A DNA stretch of 64,000 nucleotides from Chrysoporthe austroafricana (Eukaryota > Ascomycota > Sordariomycetes > Diaporthales > Cryphonectriaceae). Positions 11,507-20,386 of the stretch are shown in pieces. The stretch is from contig JYIP02000002.1 of NCBI GenBank assembly GCA_001051155.2, positions 3,975,583 through 4,039,582 of the forward strand, in the 5' to 3' direction. How positions within the stretch are numbered: position 1 is the stretch's first letter; each line of letters begins with the position of its first letter. A program made the translations under genes and the position numbers. The notes beneath the pieces were generated by a model, which had not been told where the DNA came from, did not search any database, and saw nothing but the letters and a program-made list of their open reading frames with translations.

Positions 11507-14500
11507 ATGCAGACACAGTCGCTTCTGGTCGCTGCGCTGGCGGCTGTCTCGACGCTCGCCAGCGCAGAACCAGTGGCCAAGCCGAGGATATACTTTCCTC
11601 GCGAGGTCAAAAGGTCTTTCCCAAACGTGACCTCCACCACCAGTTTCACGTCTTCGGTTGCCTCTCCGTCATCGACCGCGGAGACGACCACCCTGGATCA
11701 GTCCTCGACCGTGAACAGCCGTTCGCTCTTGGACTTGACGACGAGCCTGGGCCTTGGATCGAGCCTCGGGTCGTCTGATTCTGTGCTAGGGTCCACGTCC
11801 GACACCGACCCCTTCTCCTCTGGGTCATCATCCTTCACTTTTCCCGGGGCCGCGGTTTCTAGCGACTCGACATCAACCACGACGACAGTGTCCAGCAGCA
11901 GCTCTGCCAGCAGCTCCGCCAGCAGCGACAGCACTTCTTCGACAACAGCAACCTCTGCTACCAGTGCCCAGGCTTCTTCTCAAGGCACCACACAAGCCAC
12001 TGGTCAGACTTCATCCTCGAGCGTCGAATCTGCTAGCTCTGCAAGTTCCGGTACGCAGGCGACGGCCCAGTCCACGTCGTCGACTGCTGACACTACCACT
12101 TCCGCGTCGTCAACTGTTGACACTACCACTTCTGCGTCGACGACCGATGACACTACCACTTCTGCGTCGACGACCGATGACACTACCACTTCCGCGTCGT
12201 CGACCGTTGACACTGCTACTTCCGCGTCGTCTACTGTTGATACTGACACTGCCGCGTCGTCCACTGTTGACACTCCCACTCCCGCATCGTCAACTGCTGG
12301 CACTGCTACTGCCGCCACGTCGACTTCTGATACTACGGCTGCCGCGACATCTTCGACAAGTAGTATACTGCTATTCCCAACAGTCACCTCATCCACCTCA
12401 TCTAGCGCGAGCAGCTCGGCGGGCGGCCTTGGCTTGAGCAGCGTAATCTCTCAGATTAGCAGCGATGTCAGCAGTGTGGTCTCCGACGTTACCAGCGCTC
12501 TCGCGCCGTCTTCCACGGCCACCGGCGGAGCTTCGGTCACCACGGATTCGACTGGCACAACAGCAAGCAACACCGCGATCAGCTCTGGTGTCTCGGGTTC
12601 GGGAACGGGCGCCATTAGTCAGTCTCCCACGGCTACCTCGTCGCCCGACAGCACCAGCGCTTCTGCTACGTCCGCCAGCGCGAGCTCGGATGTCCTGAGC
12701 TCGTTGGTGAACAGCCTGTCGTCTGTGCTTAATCCCACATCGACCGACTCGAGTGCTTCTGCGACCGCGACGGCCACCGGCACGAACTCGGGCTCTCTCC
12801 TGAATAGTGTGACGTCTGGACTTCTGTCCCCAACCGATTCCTCGACCGCTGTAGTCTCGTCTGGTTCGGCCACAGGGTCCTCTGCGACCGCGACGGCCAG
12901 CAGCACTGGCTCGGACATTCTCAGCTCGATTGTGAACACCCTGACTTCTAACCTTGTGCCTACAGCAACAGGCTCAGCAAGCAGCGGGCTTTCATCAGGT
13001 ACTGCGATCTCCTCTGGCTCCACCACAGGCTCTCCCCTGAGCTCGATCTTGAACACACTGACGTCCGGCCTTGTACCCACGACAACCGCCTCAGGTGCTA
13101 CTGGAACTGCTACAAGTTCGCCTACTGGGTCCGGTGCTTCGGGCACTGGCGTGGTCGATACTTCATCGAGCGCTTCCGTGAGCCGCACGGGCTTCGCAAC
13201 CGGGTCTCCTACGTCCGTCGGGCCGTCTGGATCTAGCCAGTCGGGCACTGGTGCCACCGCTACTACGGGAAGCAGCACTTCGTTCACTAGCGTGGTGAGC
13301 CCGACCGGTACGGACGTCCCGGTGACCAACAGTACCGAAACTGCCAACCCTACCCAGACCCAGACACTCCCGACCGTGTCCGAAAACTCCACATCGACCG
13401 ACCTTGGAACCTCGACATCGAGCTTGCCGACCACTGTGACGCTGTCGCCCAGTGACACGTCATCGTCTACGGAGTCCACAGTGGTCTCTGCAACTCCCAC
13501 GTCGACGGTCGTCACAACTACAGCTTCGACTTCGGAGACTTTCGGCACCAGTCTACTTCCGACCTCCACCATCACGGACTCGTCAGCATCTTGGTTGCCC
13601 ACGACCATCATCGTCGCGCCAACCACGAGCACGGTCACTGGTACAACCGCAACTTCTACCTCCACCGTTTCCACAACTTTGCCAAAGGCCATTACGCCCG
13701 ACAGCGCCACGTCACCAATCCCTGACGGAACCGAGGAGATCCAAATTGCCTTCAAGGAGCCTTTGAACTACGAATTCGTGGCCACTCATTCCAAGTCCGC
13801 CGCTCAGTTGCTTCAAGGCGTACCTGAGCTGCTGATCTACGAAGGTCAGGTTGCCAACACATCTCTGGTGCAGATCCGGAGACTCGAGCCGCTCGATACT
13901 CAGGATGTGTACGGTTACATCACGACACTTGCCGTCTGCACTTACCCTACCAACCTGGTCAGCACTCTTGCTTTGGACATCAAGATCCCATCCGCCAGGC
14001 TGTATCAGGACACCTCAAACCAGCTGCTGTACAACATCTCGCAGCAGATCAACTCTGCCATTGGCATCTATATTGGTGACGGCGTGGGTGACAGCACAAC
14101 GGGATCGTCTGGTGGCTCGGGCAGCACTGGGTCATCCTCCGGAAGCGGCAGTGACGGGGGTACCTTCGCCAACACCTCCGCCTCCAACACGTCTTCGAAC
14201 CAGAAGGCCAAGACAGTCGGGATTGCCGTCGGAGCTTGCGCACTGGCCGGTGCCTACGGAGGTGCGATGTTCCTCATTGCCCGTCGGTACAAGAGAAAGA
14301 GACTGGCGCGTACCCGTACCAGCTCCCTCTCGAACCCATCGATGCGTCAGACAGGCAGCCCCGCGCTGATGGGCGGTGCGCTCATGAGCCGCGAGTTTTC
14401 TAACTACGGAGCTGTCTCTGGCGGCGGAGTGTCTGGCGGCGGACGGGACAGCCACGGCAGCGGCAGGAGCAACATGAACAACTCGGGCCGCACGGCCTAC

Positions 14501-14545
14501 ATCTCGGCTCCCGTTGCAGCGGAAAACTCACTTGGATGGAACTGA
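11507..14545 (+). CDS. MSB2: Msb2-type signalling mucin, plasma-membrane osmosensor/surface sensor
   Basis: Single-exon gene of 1012 residues. Residues 1-20 are a signal peptide (MQTQSLLVAALAAVSTLASA). About 700 residues of Ser/Thr-rich, presumably O-glycosylated mucin follow, with nine decapeptide repeats at about 195-284 and four or more copies of a hydrophobic LSSIVNTLTS-like motif between about 395 and 525. A less repetitive extracellular domain spans about 741-860, beginning at EEIQIAFKEPLNYEF. One transmembrane helix (about 903-925) is followed by RRYKRKR and an 86-residue cytoplasmic tail rich in Gly and Ser. This architecture, with the conserved membrane-proximal domain, matches fungal Msb2, which feeds the Cdc42/Ste20-dependent MAP kinase pathways for invasive growth and osmostress. 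In plant pathogens it senses surfaces; whether this organism is one cannot be told here. A long pyrimidine-rich leader and a tiny upstream ORF precede it. Confidence 0.87.
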   Translation: MQTQSLLVAALAAVSTLASAEPVAKPRIYFPREVKRSFPNVTSTTSFTSSVASPSSTAETTTLDQSSTVNSRSLLDLTTSLGLGSSLGSSDSVLGSTSDTDPFSSGSSSFTFPGAAVSSDSTSTTTTVSSSSSASSSASSDSTSSTTATSATSAQASSQGTTQATGQTSSSSVESASSASSGTQATAQSTSSTADTTTSASSTVDTTTSASTTDDTTTSASTTDDTTTSASSTVDTATSASSTVDTDTAASSTVDTPTPASSTAGTATAATSTSDTTAAATSSTSSILLFPTVTSSTSSSASSSAGGLGLSSVISQISSDVSSVVSDVTSALAPSSTATGGASVTTDSTGTTASNTAISSGVSGSGTGAISQSPTATSSPDSTSASATSASASSDVLSSLVNSLSSVLNPTSTDSSASATATATGTNSGSLLNSVTSGLLSPTDSSTAVVSSGSATGSSATATASSTGSDILSSIVNTLTSNLVPTATGSASSGLSSGTAISSGSTTGSPLSSILNTLTSGLVPTTTASGATGTATSSPTGSGASGTGVVDTSSSASVSRTGFATGSPTSVGPSGSSQSGTGATATTGSSTSFTSVVSPTGTDVPVTNSTETANPTQTQTLPTVSENSTSTDLGTSTSSLPTTVTLSPSDTSSSTESTVVSATPTSTVVTTTASTSETFGTSLLPTSTITDSSASWLPTTIIVAPTTSTVTGTTATSTSTVSTTLPKAITPDSATSPIPDGTEEIQIAFKEPLNYEFVATHSKSAAQLLQGVPELLIYEGQVANTSLVQIRRLEPLDTQDVYGYITTLAVCTYPTNLVSTLALDIKIPSARLYQDTSNQLLYNISQQINSAIGIYIGDGVGDSTTGSSGGSGSTGSSSGSGSDGGTFANTSASNTSSNQKAKTVGIAVGACALAGAYGGAMFLIARRYKRKRLARTRTSSLSNPSMRQTGSPALMGGALMSREFSNYGAVSGGGVSGGGRDSHGSGRSNMNNSGRTAYISAPVAAENSLGWN
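12089..12358 (+). repeat. Nine tandem 30-nt units in the MSB2 mucin domain
   Basis: Each unit encodes a decapeptide of the form DTTTSASSTV. Units 2 and 3 are identical at the nucleotide level, and later units drift (DTDTAASSTV, DTPTPASSTA, GTATAATSTS). All stay in frame, so copy-number changes would alter mucin length without breaking the protein. Confidence 0.93.
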
Positions 14546-15783
14546 TCTGGGGGCATCGACGCATACTTGTTTTGCATAAAGCACATGACGGCCTTTTATT
14601 TTTGTTTCTCGTTCACATTACGATACCCTTCTGATACGCTTCAGCGCACAGCATGTTAACGGTGTGGACCTATCGAGTCACGAAGCAAAAGACCTGCGCA
14701 AAGACAAGCGCGGTCGGTTATCATGTGGTGTCACATATTGTTTTAACCTTCGTCTCGATGGGTTGTCAACCACATCTACCTTATTCGACATAGCCTGCAG
14801 TTGCTTTAGAGGACCCAGCCTCATATTCCCGGCGGCTTCGGTCTGGCAGCGGGGAATTGCTTTTAATATCTTATTTTTTAACAGGAGATGACGAGGTTTG
14901 CACGACGTGGGGGGCGAGCGGAGGAGACGGAACGACAAATGTCGCGCGTGGGGAGGCAACAAATGAAGGGGGCGAGGAGTCGAAATAGTGCAGTTAGAGG
15001 CTTTCATGAGCAAACTGTCACGAAAATGTACATTCAAATCAGGGGAGAGAGTAGGATACGGTGAATCCGGGAGAGTGGGGGGGAAGCAGCCGTTGGGCGC
15101 ATTTGATTTCGACATCAAATGGCATGGCAGACAAACGCCTCAATCATGAGGGATTTCCATTGCCCTGTACCATTTCTTACCATATACAAAAAAGACAATC
15201 TAGACGATACGTGGTCTTCTGACCCGACTCTTCAAACCTTCAGTTTTCTTGCTCTTGGCGGTGCTTCAAGTAAAGTCAGGAAACTCATGACCTGAAGACC
15301 ATACGCGCGGCACTGGGACAGGAGCCACATGGAGACCCTCTAATCGCCATATAATAGTGCGTCAGCTGGCGAACATGGTGGTGACACAGGATCCGGTAAT
15401 ATTGCATAAAAAGAAAATGCGTTGACGCCACCAGCCTAGCCGCAGCCGTCAGAGAAAGGCGGTCGACGGGGAATAATGGGTGGAGAGGCGGCTGCTGTTC
15501 AGCCCCTTAACACGCTGGCTGGTCTGTGGTGATCCCCCTGATATTGCTCAATGCATGCATGCATGCACCTATACCTATATTCTGGATATAGCATCTAGAC
15601 CTCTCTCTCCCCCTCTCTCTCTCACTGCCATGCTCCGTCCGCACGAGTAAAATCCCCCGTCCCCTTCTCCTCTGCAGTGCTGTTTCCGGCTGTTTCCGGC
15701 CATTCCCGCGCGAGGCGAGCCGCGCAGTCTAAACGCCGGGAACATTCTCCTCCCCCTCCCCCTATAGATCGACCACGGTGAGA
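14546..15783. other. MSB2 3' flank and transporter promoter
   Basis: The first few hundred bases are AT-richer, with T-rich motifs suited to 3'-end formation. A short GCAT repeat lies near 15551-15566, and CT-rich tracts at about 15600-15620 sit just upstream of the transporter start. No gene is supported; a 146-codon minus-strand frame at 14678-15118 has no domain. Confidence 0.5.
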
Positions 15784-18170
15784 ATGGGCGATGCAGAGGA
15801 TGCAGAGGACAGTCGGCTGGCTGCCGCGAGGAGCCCCGCGGCCGGCGAGGAGGACTCGACCTCGCCGGGGACCGTCCACCTCACGCCGGAGAGCAGCAGC
15901 GGGGAGGACGGCGGAGAAGATGACGACGACGTCCTCCTGGCGGACCCGCTCCTGCGGGACAGGCAGGGGGAGGTCTACGAACTGCGCGAGGGGATCGGCC
16001 ACGGAGGAGGGCAGGAGGTCTTCAGGGAGGATTACTACGACGGTGGTGGCGGCGGCGGCGTTGGCGGCGTTGACGAACGGGCTCGATACGAGTTTCACGG
16101 CGGCGATGACGAGATCGTCTATACCGCCGAGGAGGAGCGCGCCATCGTGAGGAAGTTCGACCGGCGGCTGGTCCTCTTCGTCGCGCTGCTGTACCTGCTG
16201 AGTTTCCTGGACCGATCGAGTAAGTCTTCCCTTTTCTTTTTTTTTTTCCCCCTCCCAACGGGTCTCTCTGTTTGATAGCCTCATTTCTCTCCTGCTTCCT
16301 GCTGCGTCCTTGGCGCTTATGTTACGGCTGAGACGGTGAATCCTTCACATCCGTAGCCAGCCCCCAGTACGGGGCCTGTGGCGTCTGGGCTATTCCCTAG
16401 ATCGTCAGGGACGGCGGGTCGGACGGTGTATTTTCATACCTCGCCGTGAGCGCTAGGAGACGTGGCGACGGACGAGTTTCCCCGGGAGGAGTGGGCCCGT
16501 TGACTGACGCCTCCGCCCGCCCGCAGACATCGGCAACGCTTTCGTGGCCGGGATGGACGAGGACCTGCGCCAGCGCGCCGACCCCCTGGGCGCCGTGCAG
16601 AACAGGCCGCCGCCCTCTGCTGACGACGATGATGGCGGCGGCGGCGGTGGCTACTACGAGTGGGCGCTCACGGCCTTCTACGTCGCCTACATCGCCTTCG
16701 AGTGGCTGTCGCTGCTGTGGAGCGCCGTCCCGGCGCACGTCTACGTCTCGGCGATCGTGCTGTCGTGGGGCGTCGTGGCGTCGCTGCAGGCCGTCGCGGC
16801 GACGTACCCCGTCCTGATCGGGCTGCGGTTCCTGCTGGGCGTCGGCGAGGCTGGGTTCGCCGGGGTCCCCATCTACCTGAGCTTCTTCTTCAGGCGGGAG
16901 GAGCTGGCCCTACGGACGGCCATCTTCATATCCGGTAAGGATAGTCCACCCACCACCCACCACTCCCCGGTCTGCCCACCTTGTCTCCCCAAGGATCGCG
17001 AGGGGGGCGTGGGGAGGGGGAAGGCCAGATGACCCTCTCGCTAGCTGACCGCAAGCGCTGACCTGGTTCACAGCTGCGCCGCTTGCCACGACGTTCGCCT
17101 CCTCCTTGGCGTGGCTGATCCTCAAGCTTGGCGAGGACGGGCCCATTGCCCCGTGGAGACTGCTCTTCCTCCTCGAGGGCTTCCCGGCCGTCCTGGTGGC
17201 CACGCTCGCGTGGCGCCTCATCCCCGACTCCCCGGAGCGCGCGCCCTACCTGACGAGGCGGGAGAAGCTCATCGCCCGGCAGCGGCTCCTCGCCGGCGGC
17301 GACCATGAGCAGCAGCACCACCACCACGACGGCAGGGGCAAGCGGGCCGCCGAGGACGACGAGGAGGATGACGACGCGGGCGAGGACGACATGTACTCGG
17401 ACTCGCTCACGCGCTGCTGCCAGGGCCTGTGCGACGTGCTGCGCGACCCGATCCCCTGGACGACGGCGGGCATCTTCTTCCTGACGAACGTGGCGTACGC
17501 GTCGCTCCCCGTCTTCCTGCCCAGCATCCTGACGCAGATGGGCCACACGCCGCTCGCGGCGCAGGCCCTCGCGGCGCCGCCGTACCTCGTCTCGTTCCTC
17601 GCCGTGCTCGCCGTCGCGCGGGCGTCCGACGCGCTCCGGGCCCGCGCGTACCTCATCGCGGGCGCCGCCCTCGCCTCGGCCCTGGGCTACGCGTTCCTCG
17701 CGGTGGCGCGGCGGCTCGACGGCGGCACCGGCGCCGGCCGGGACGGCCTGGACGTGGCGCGGTACCTGGCCATCTACCCGGCGGCGGCGGGGTTCTTCTG
17801 CGTGGTGGTGCTGACGATCGCGTGGAACGTCAACAACGCGCGGGGCGGGGGCGGGCACAAGGGATGCGCGTTCGCGCTGATGCAGGCCGTCGGGCAGTGC
17901 GGCCCGCTCGTGGGCACGCGCCTGTACCCGGCGGCCGACGCGCCGTGGTTCGAGCGCGGCATGGGCGTCTGCGCCGCGTGCATGCTCGGCGTCGCGGCGC
18001 TGGCGCTGGGCCTGCGCTGGCACCTGGCGCGGGCGAACCGGCGGATGGACCGCGCCGGCGGCGGGGCGGCCGAGGAGGAGGGTGACGGCGCCGAGGCGGA
18101 GGGGCTGGTGGCCGGGCGCAGGCGCGCTGGGTCCGCGGTCCGGGGAAAGGGGTTCCGGTATATGTTGTGA
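15784..18170 (+). CDS. MFS transporter, anion:cation symporter (Tna1/Dal5-like) family
   Basis: Three exons, 15784-16219, 16527-16934 and 17074-18170 (1941 nt, 646 residues). Residues 1 to about 120 are an unusual acidic and Gly-rich cytosolic extension. The membrane domain opens with LVLFVALLYLLSFLDRSNIGNAF, where the first intron splits the Asn codon of the family signature; GLRFLLGVGEAGF and PWRLLFLLEGFPA follow in the N-terminal half. The C-terminal half carries WNVNN...GHKGCAFALMQ and APWFERGM, which align with the NN-x-GH/QTKR segment and the region after it in allantoate, nicotinate and similar carboxylate carriers. A long His/Asp/Glu-rich loop follows TM6. The substrate cannot be told from sequence. 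The start is the ATG at 15784. The gene converges on a ribokinase 285 bp away, which may or may not mean a shared pathway. Third positions are almost all G or C. Confidence 0.85.
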
Positions 18171-18455
18171 TCTGATCATCCTCGTGTGTGTGATAGGTAA
18201 ATGTACATATTCGTTCTCATAGCATGTGAAGGCACCAAGCGCGGTGTAGGGCTGTGAACTTTGCGGGTCTCTTTTGATTCAGATTGCTGCTGTCCCTGGC
18301 GCACACAAGCCTTCGCCGATTTACCGACGTCGTGAATGCCCCTGCGGCACCACCTGGCCGTCGACTCGACAGCGTGGAGGCCGAACGGTCCTGCTAGGAG
18401 CAGCACGGAGCGGCCGTCTCGGTGAGACCCAACAACCAAATCCAAGGCCTCGCCC

Positions 18456-19559
18456 TCACACCAGCTCGTCCCGCCAGGGGATGCTGTCCTGCGCCCCCTT
18501 CCGCTCCACCGTCCGCGCGGCGGCCCTGTTCGCCTTCCGCACCGCCGCCTCGACCGAGAACGCCCGCCCCGCGGCCGCGCAGCCCACCACCTCGAGCGCG
18601 TACTGGCCGACGAACGTGTCGCCGGCGGCGGTGGTGTCGACGACCTCGCGCACCGGCTCGGCGGGGACGAGCCCCTCCTCCTCCTCCCCGGCGAGGAAGT
18701 AGACGCCGCGCCCGCCGAGCGTGATGACGACGGCGCCGGCGCCGCGGGCCGCGAACCAGGCCGCGGCCTCGCGGCACCCCTCGGCCGTGTCGAGCCGCGC
18801 CACCGGCAGGCCCGACAGCGCTGCTGCCTCCGTCTCGTTGACGACCAGGTGCGCGAGCCCGTCGTACGCCTCGTCCGGCAGCGGCACCGCGGGCGCCGGG
18901 TTCAGCAGCACGGGGACGGCGGCGCGGCGCGCGGCCGCGAGCGCGAGCAGGACCGTCGGCACGGGCACCTCGAGCTGCATGATCAAGAGGTCCGGCTTCG
19001 CCGCGGCGGCGGTGCCGGAGCCAGCGCCGCCGAACACCCGCGGCGCGATCGCCGAGGAAAAGTCAGCGGGCGCCACGCCCTGGTGGTTCGCCTCCGGGCT
19101 GAGCACGATGCGGTTCTGGCCGGTGGGCTCGTCGACGATGATGATGGCGAGGCCCGTCTTGAGGCCCGGCGGGCGGGCGACGCCCGCCACATCGACGCCG
19201 TGCGCGGAGAGGTTACGCAGCAGGATTTCGCCGTAGGTGTCGGCGCCGACGGCGCCGACCATGGCGACGTGGGCGGTCGCGCCGGTGGGGGGCTCGCCCT
19301 CGCCTGACGGCCGCGAACGAGAGAGCTTCGCGCAGGCCACGGCCTGGTTGGCGCCCTGGAGGGTGGGGAGGGGGTTCAGTAACAGCGATGTCGAGGGAGG
19401 GGTGGGAAGGGGCTGGCTGACCTTGCCGCCGGGCGACACGGCGAACGAGTCCGACGTGAGCGTCTCGCCGGGTTCCGGGTGGTGAGGCACGTAGGAGACC
19501 AGGTCGATGTTGAGGGAGCCCAGCACGCAGATGCGCGGGAGGGACGCGTCGGCTGCCAT
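18456..19559 (-). CDS. RBK1: Ribokinase (PfkB family sugar kinase)
   Basis: ATP-dependent kinase that phosphorylates D-ribose at O-5, feeding salvaged ribose to the pentose phosphate and nucleotide pathways; cytosolic. Exons 19559-19422 and 19355-18456 give 1038 nt, 345 residues, close to the family's usual 310-350. The N-terminus has the substrate-binding strand GSLNIDLV and, after splicing, GGKGANQAVA, the first PfkB signature; the 66-nt in-frame intron sits exactly inside this motif and would be missed by translating straight through. The second signature reads DTTAAGDTFVG with the catalytic base at Asp292; the usual DTTGAGD is changed to DTTAAGD, so one anion-hole glycine is alanine, which could affect activity. 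An NRIVLSPEANH segment mid-protein fits ribokinase rather than adenosine kinase. Confidence 0.88.
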   Translation of the reverse strand: MAADASLPRICVLGSLNIDLVSYVPHHPEPGETLTSDSFAVSPGGKVSQPLPTPPSTSLLLNPLPTLQGANQAVACAKLSRSRPSGEGEPPTGATAHVAMVGAVGADTYGEILLRNLSAHGVDVAGVARPPGLKTGLAIIIVDEPTGQNRIVLSPEANHQGVAPADFSSAIAPRVFGGAGSGTAAAAKPDLLIMQLEVPVPTVLLALAAARRAAVPVLLNPAPAVPLPDEAYDGLAHLVVNETEAAALSGLPVARLDTAEGCREAAAWFAARGAGAVVITLGGRGVYFLAGEEEEGLVPAEPVREVVDTTAAGDTFVGQYALEVVGCAAAGRAFSVEAAVRKANRAAARTVERKGAQDSIPWRDELV

Positions 19560-20386
19560 CTTGAAGCGGCTCAGCCTCGGCCCTGGCCAGAATGCTCAGG
19601 ATTCACACAAGGACTGGCTTTGACTGTGCCTGTCGGTCAGCCTTCAGCGTCTACATCTGTATAAGATGGGCAGACAGACGCACTCTCTGGTCCCGGAGCT
19701 TCCCCGCCACAGCACTTAGGGTTCGAAAACGGCCCTTGGCACGACTTCAACGATCAAGAACACGTTCAGGTATGATGAAAGAAGTACCTGCCTGCCACTG
19801 GTGTTGTTCGGGTGGTGCTGAACGAACCGACGCGGCATCGTGGCAGAGGGGGAAAGGAAACCTTGGTGGAGGCACGGCCCTGAATCAGCGGCTGGGCGCG
19901 CGCTGAAGCTTGCACCACCCCAGTAAAGCGTGCGTGCCCAGCCCAGCGAGGAGCCAAGAGCAGCACCCGTTCGTCCGACGGCAGCGTGATTTCGTTCGTC
20001 TGGCCCCAAAAAGTCGCCTGGACGTTCACATTTTAATATTCCCCGTTTATCAAGTCTCAGAGATAGATGATAGTGTTACATGTGCCTTTGTGAATGCCCC
20101 CATATCCCTTGGTCCGCCCAAACCCGTTGTGCTGTACCCGATTCCCATGTGTGCTGGGCACAAACACTATATTATAATATCATCCTGGGAATAGCAAATA
20201 ACGCCAAAGCACGCCGTTAACTATGCTGTAGTGGTATCATGTTCCCAATCATTCAAACGCCGTGCGAAACCAGATTGCCCGTGACTTCGTCCGGGGACGG
20301 GGAGGAGGAGGGGGGGGTGCCGCCCGAAGCAGAATATATTCCGTCCCAAAAAAATGATCCATCGAGGTCCATCCATCCCTTCCCTT
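19560..20386. other. Ribokinase promoter and 3' flank of the zinc-finger gene
   Basis: No gene seen. The right half is AT-richer (about 20030-20240) with ATATTATAATAT-like sequence, consistent with 3'-end signals for the minus-strand gene ending at 20387. Confidence 0.5.
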
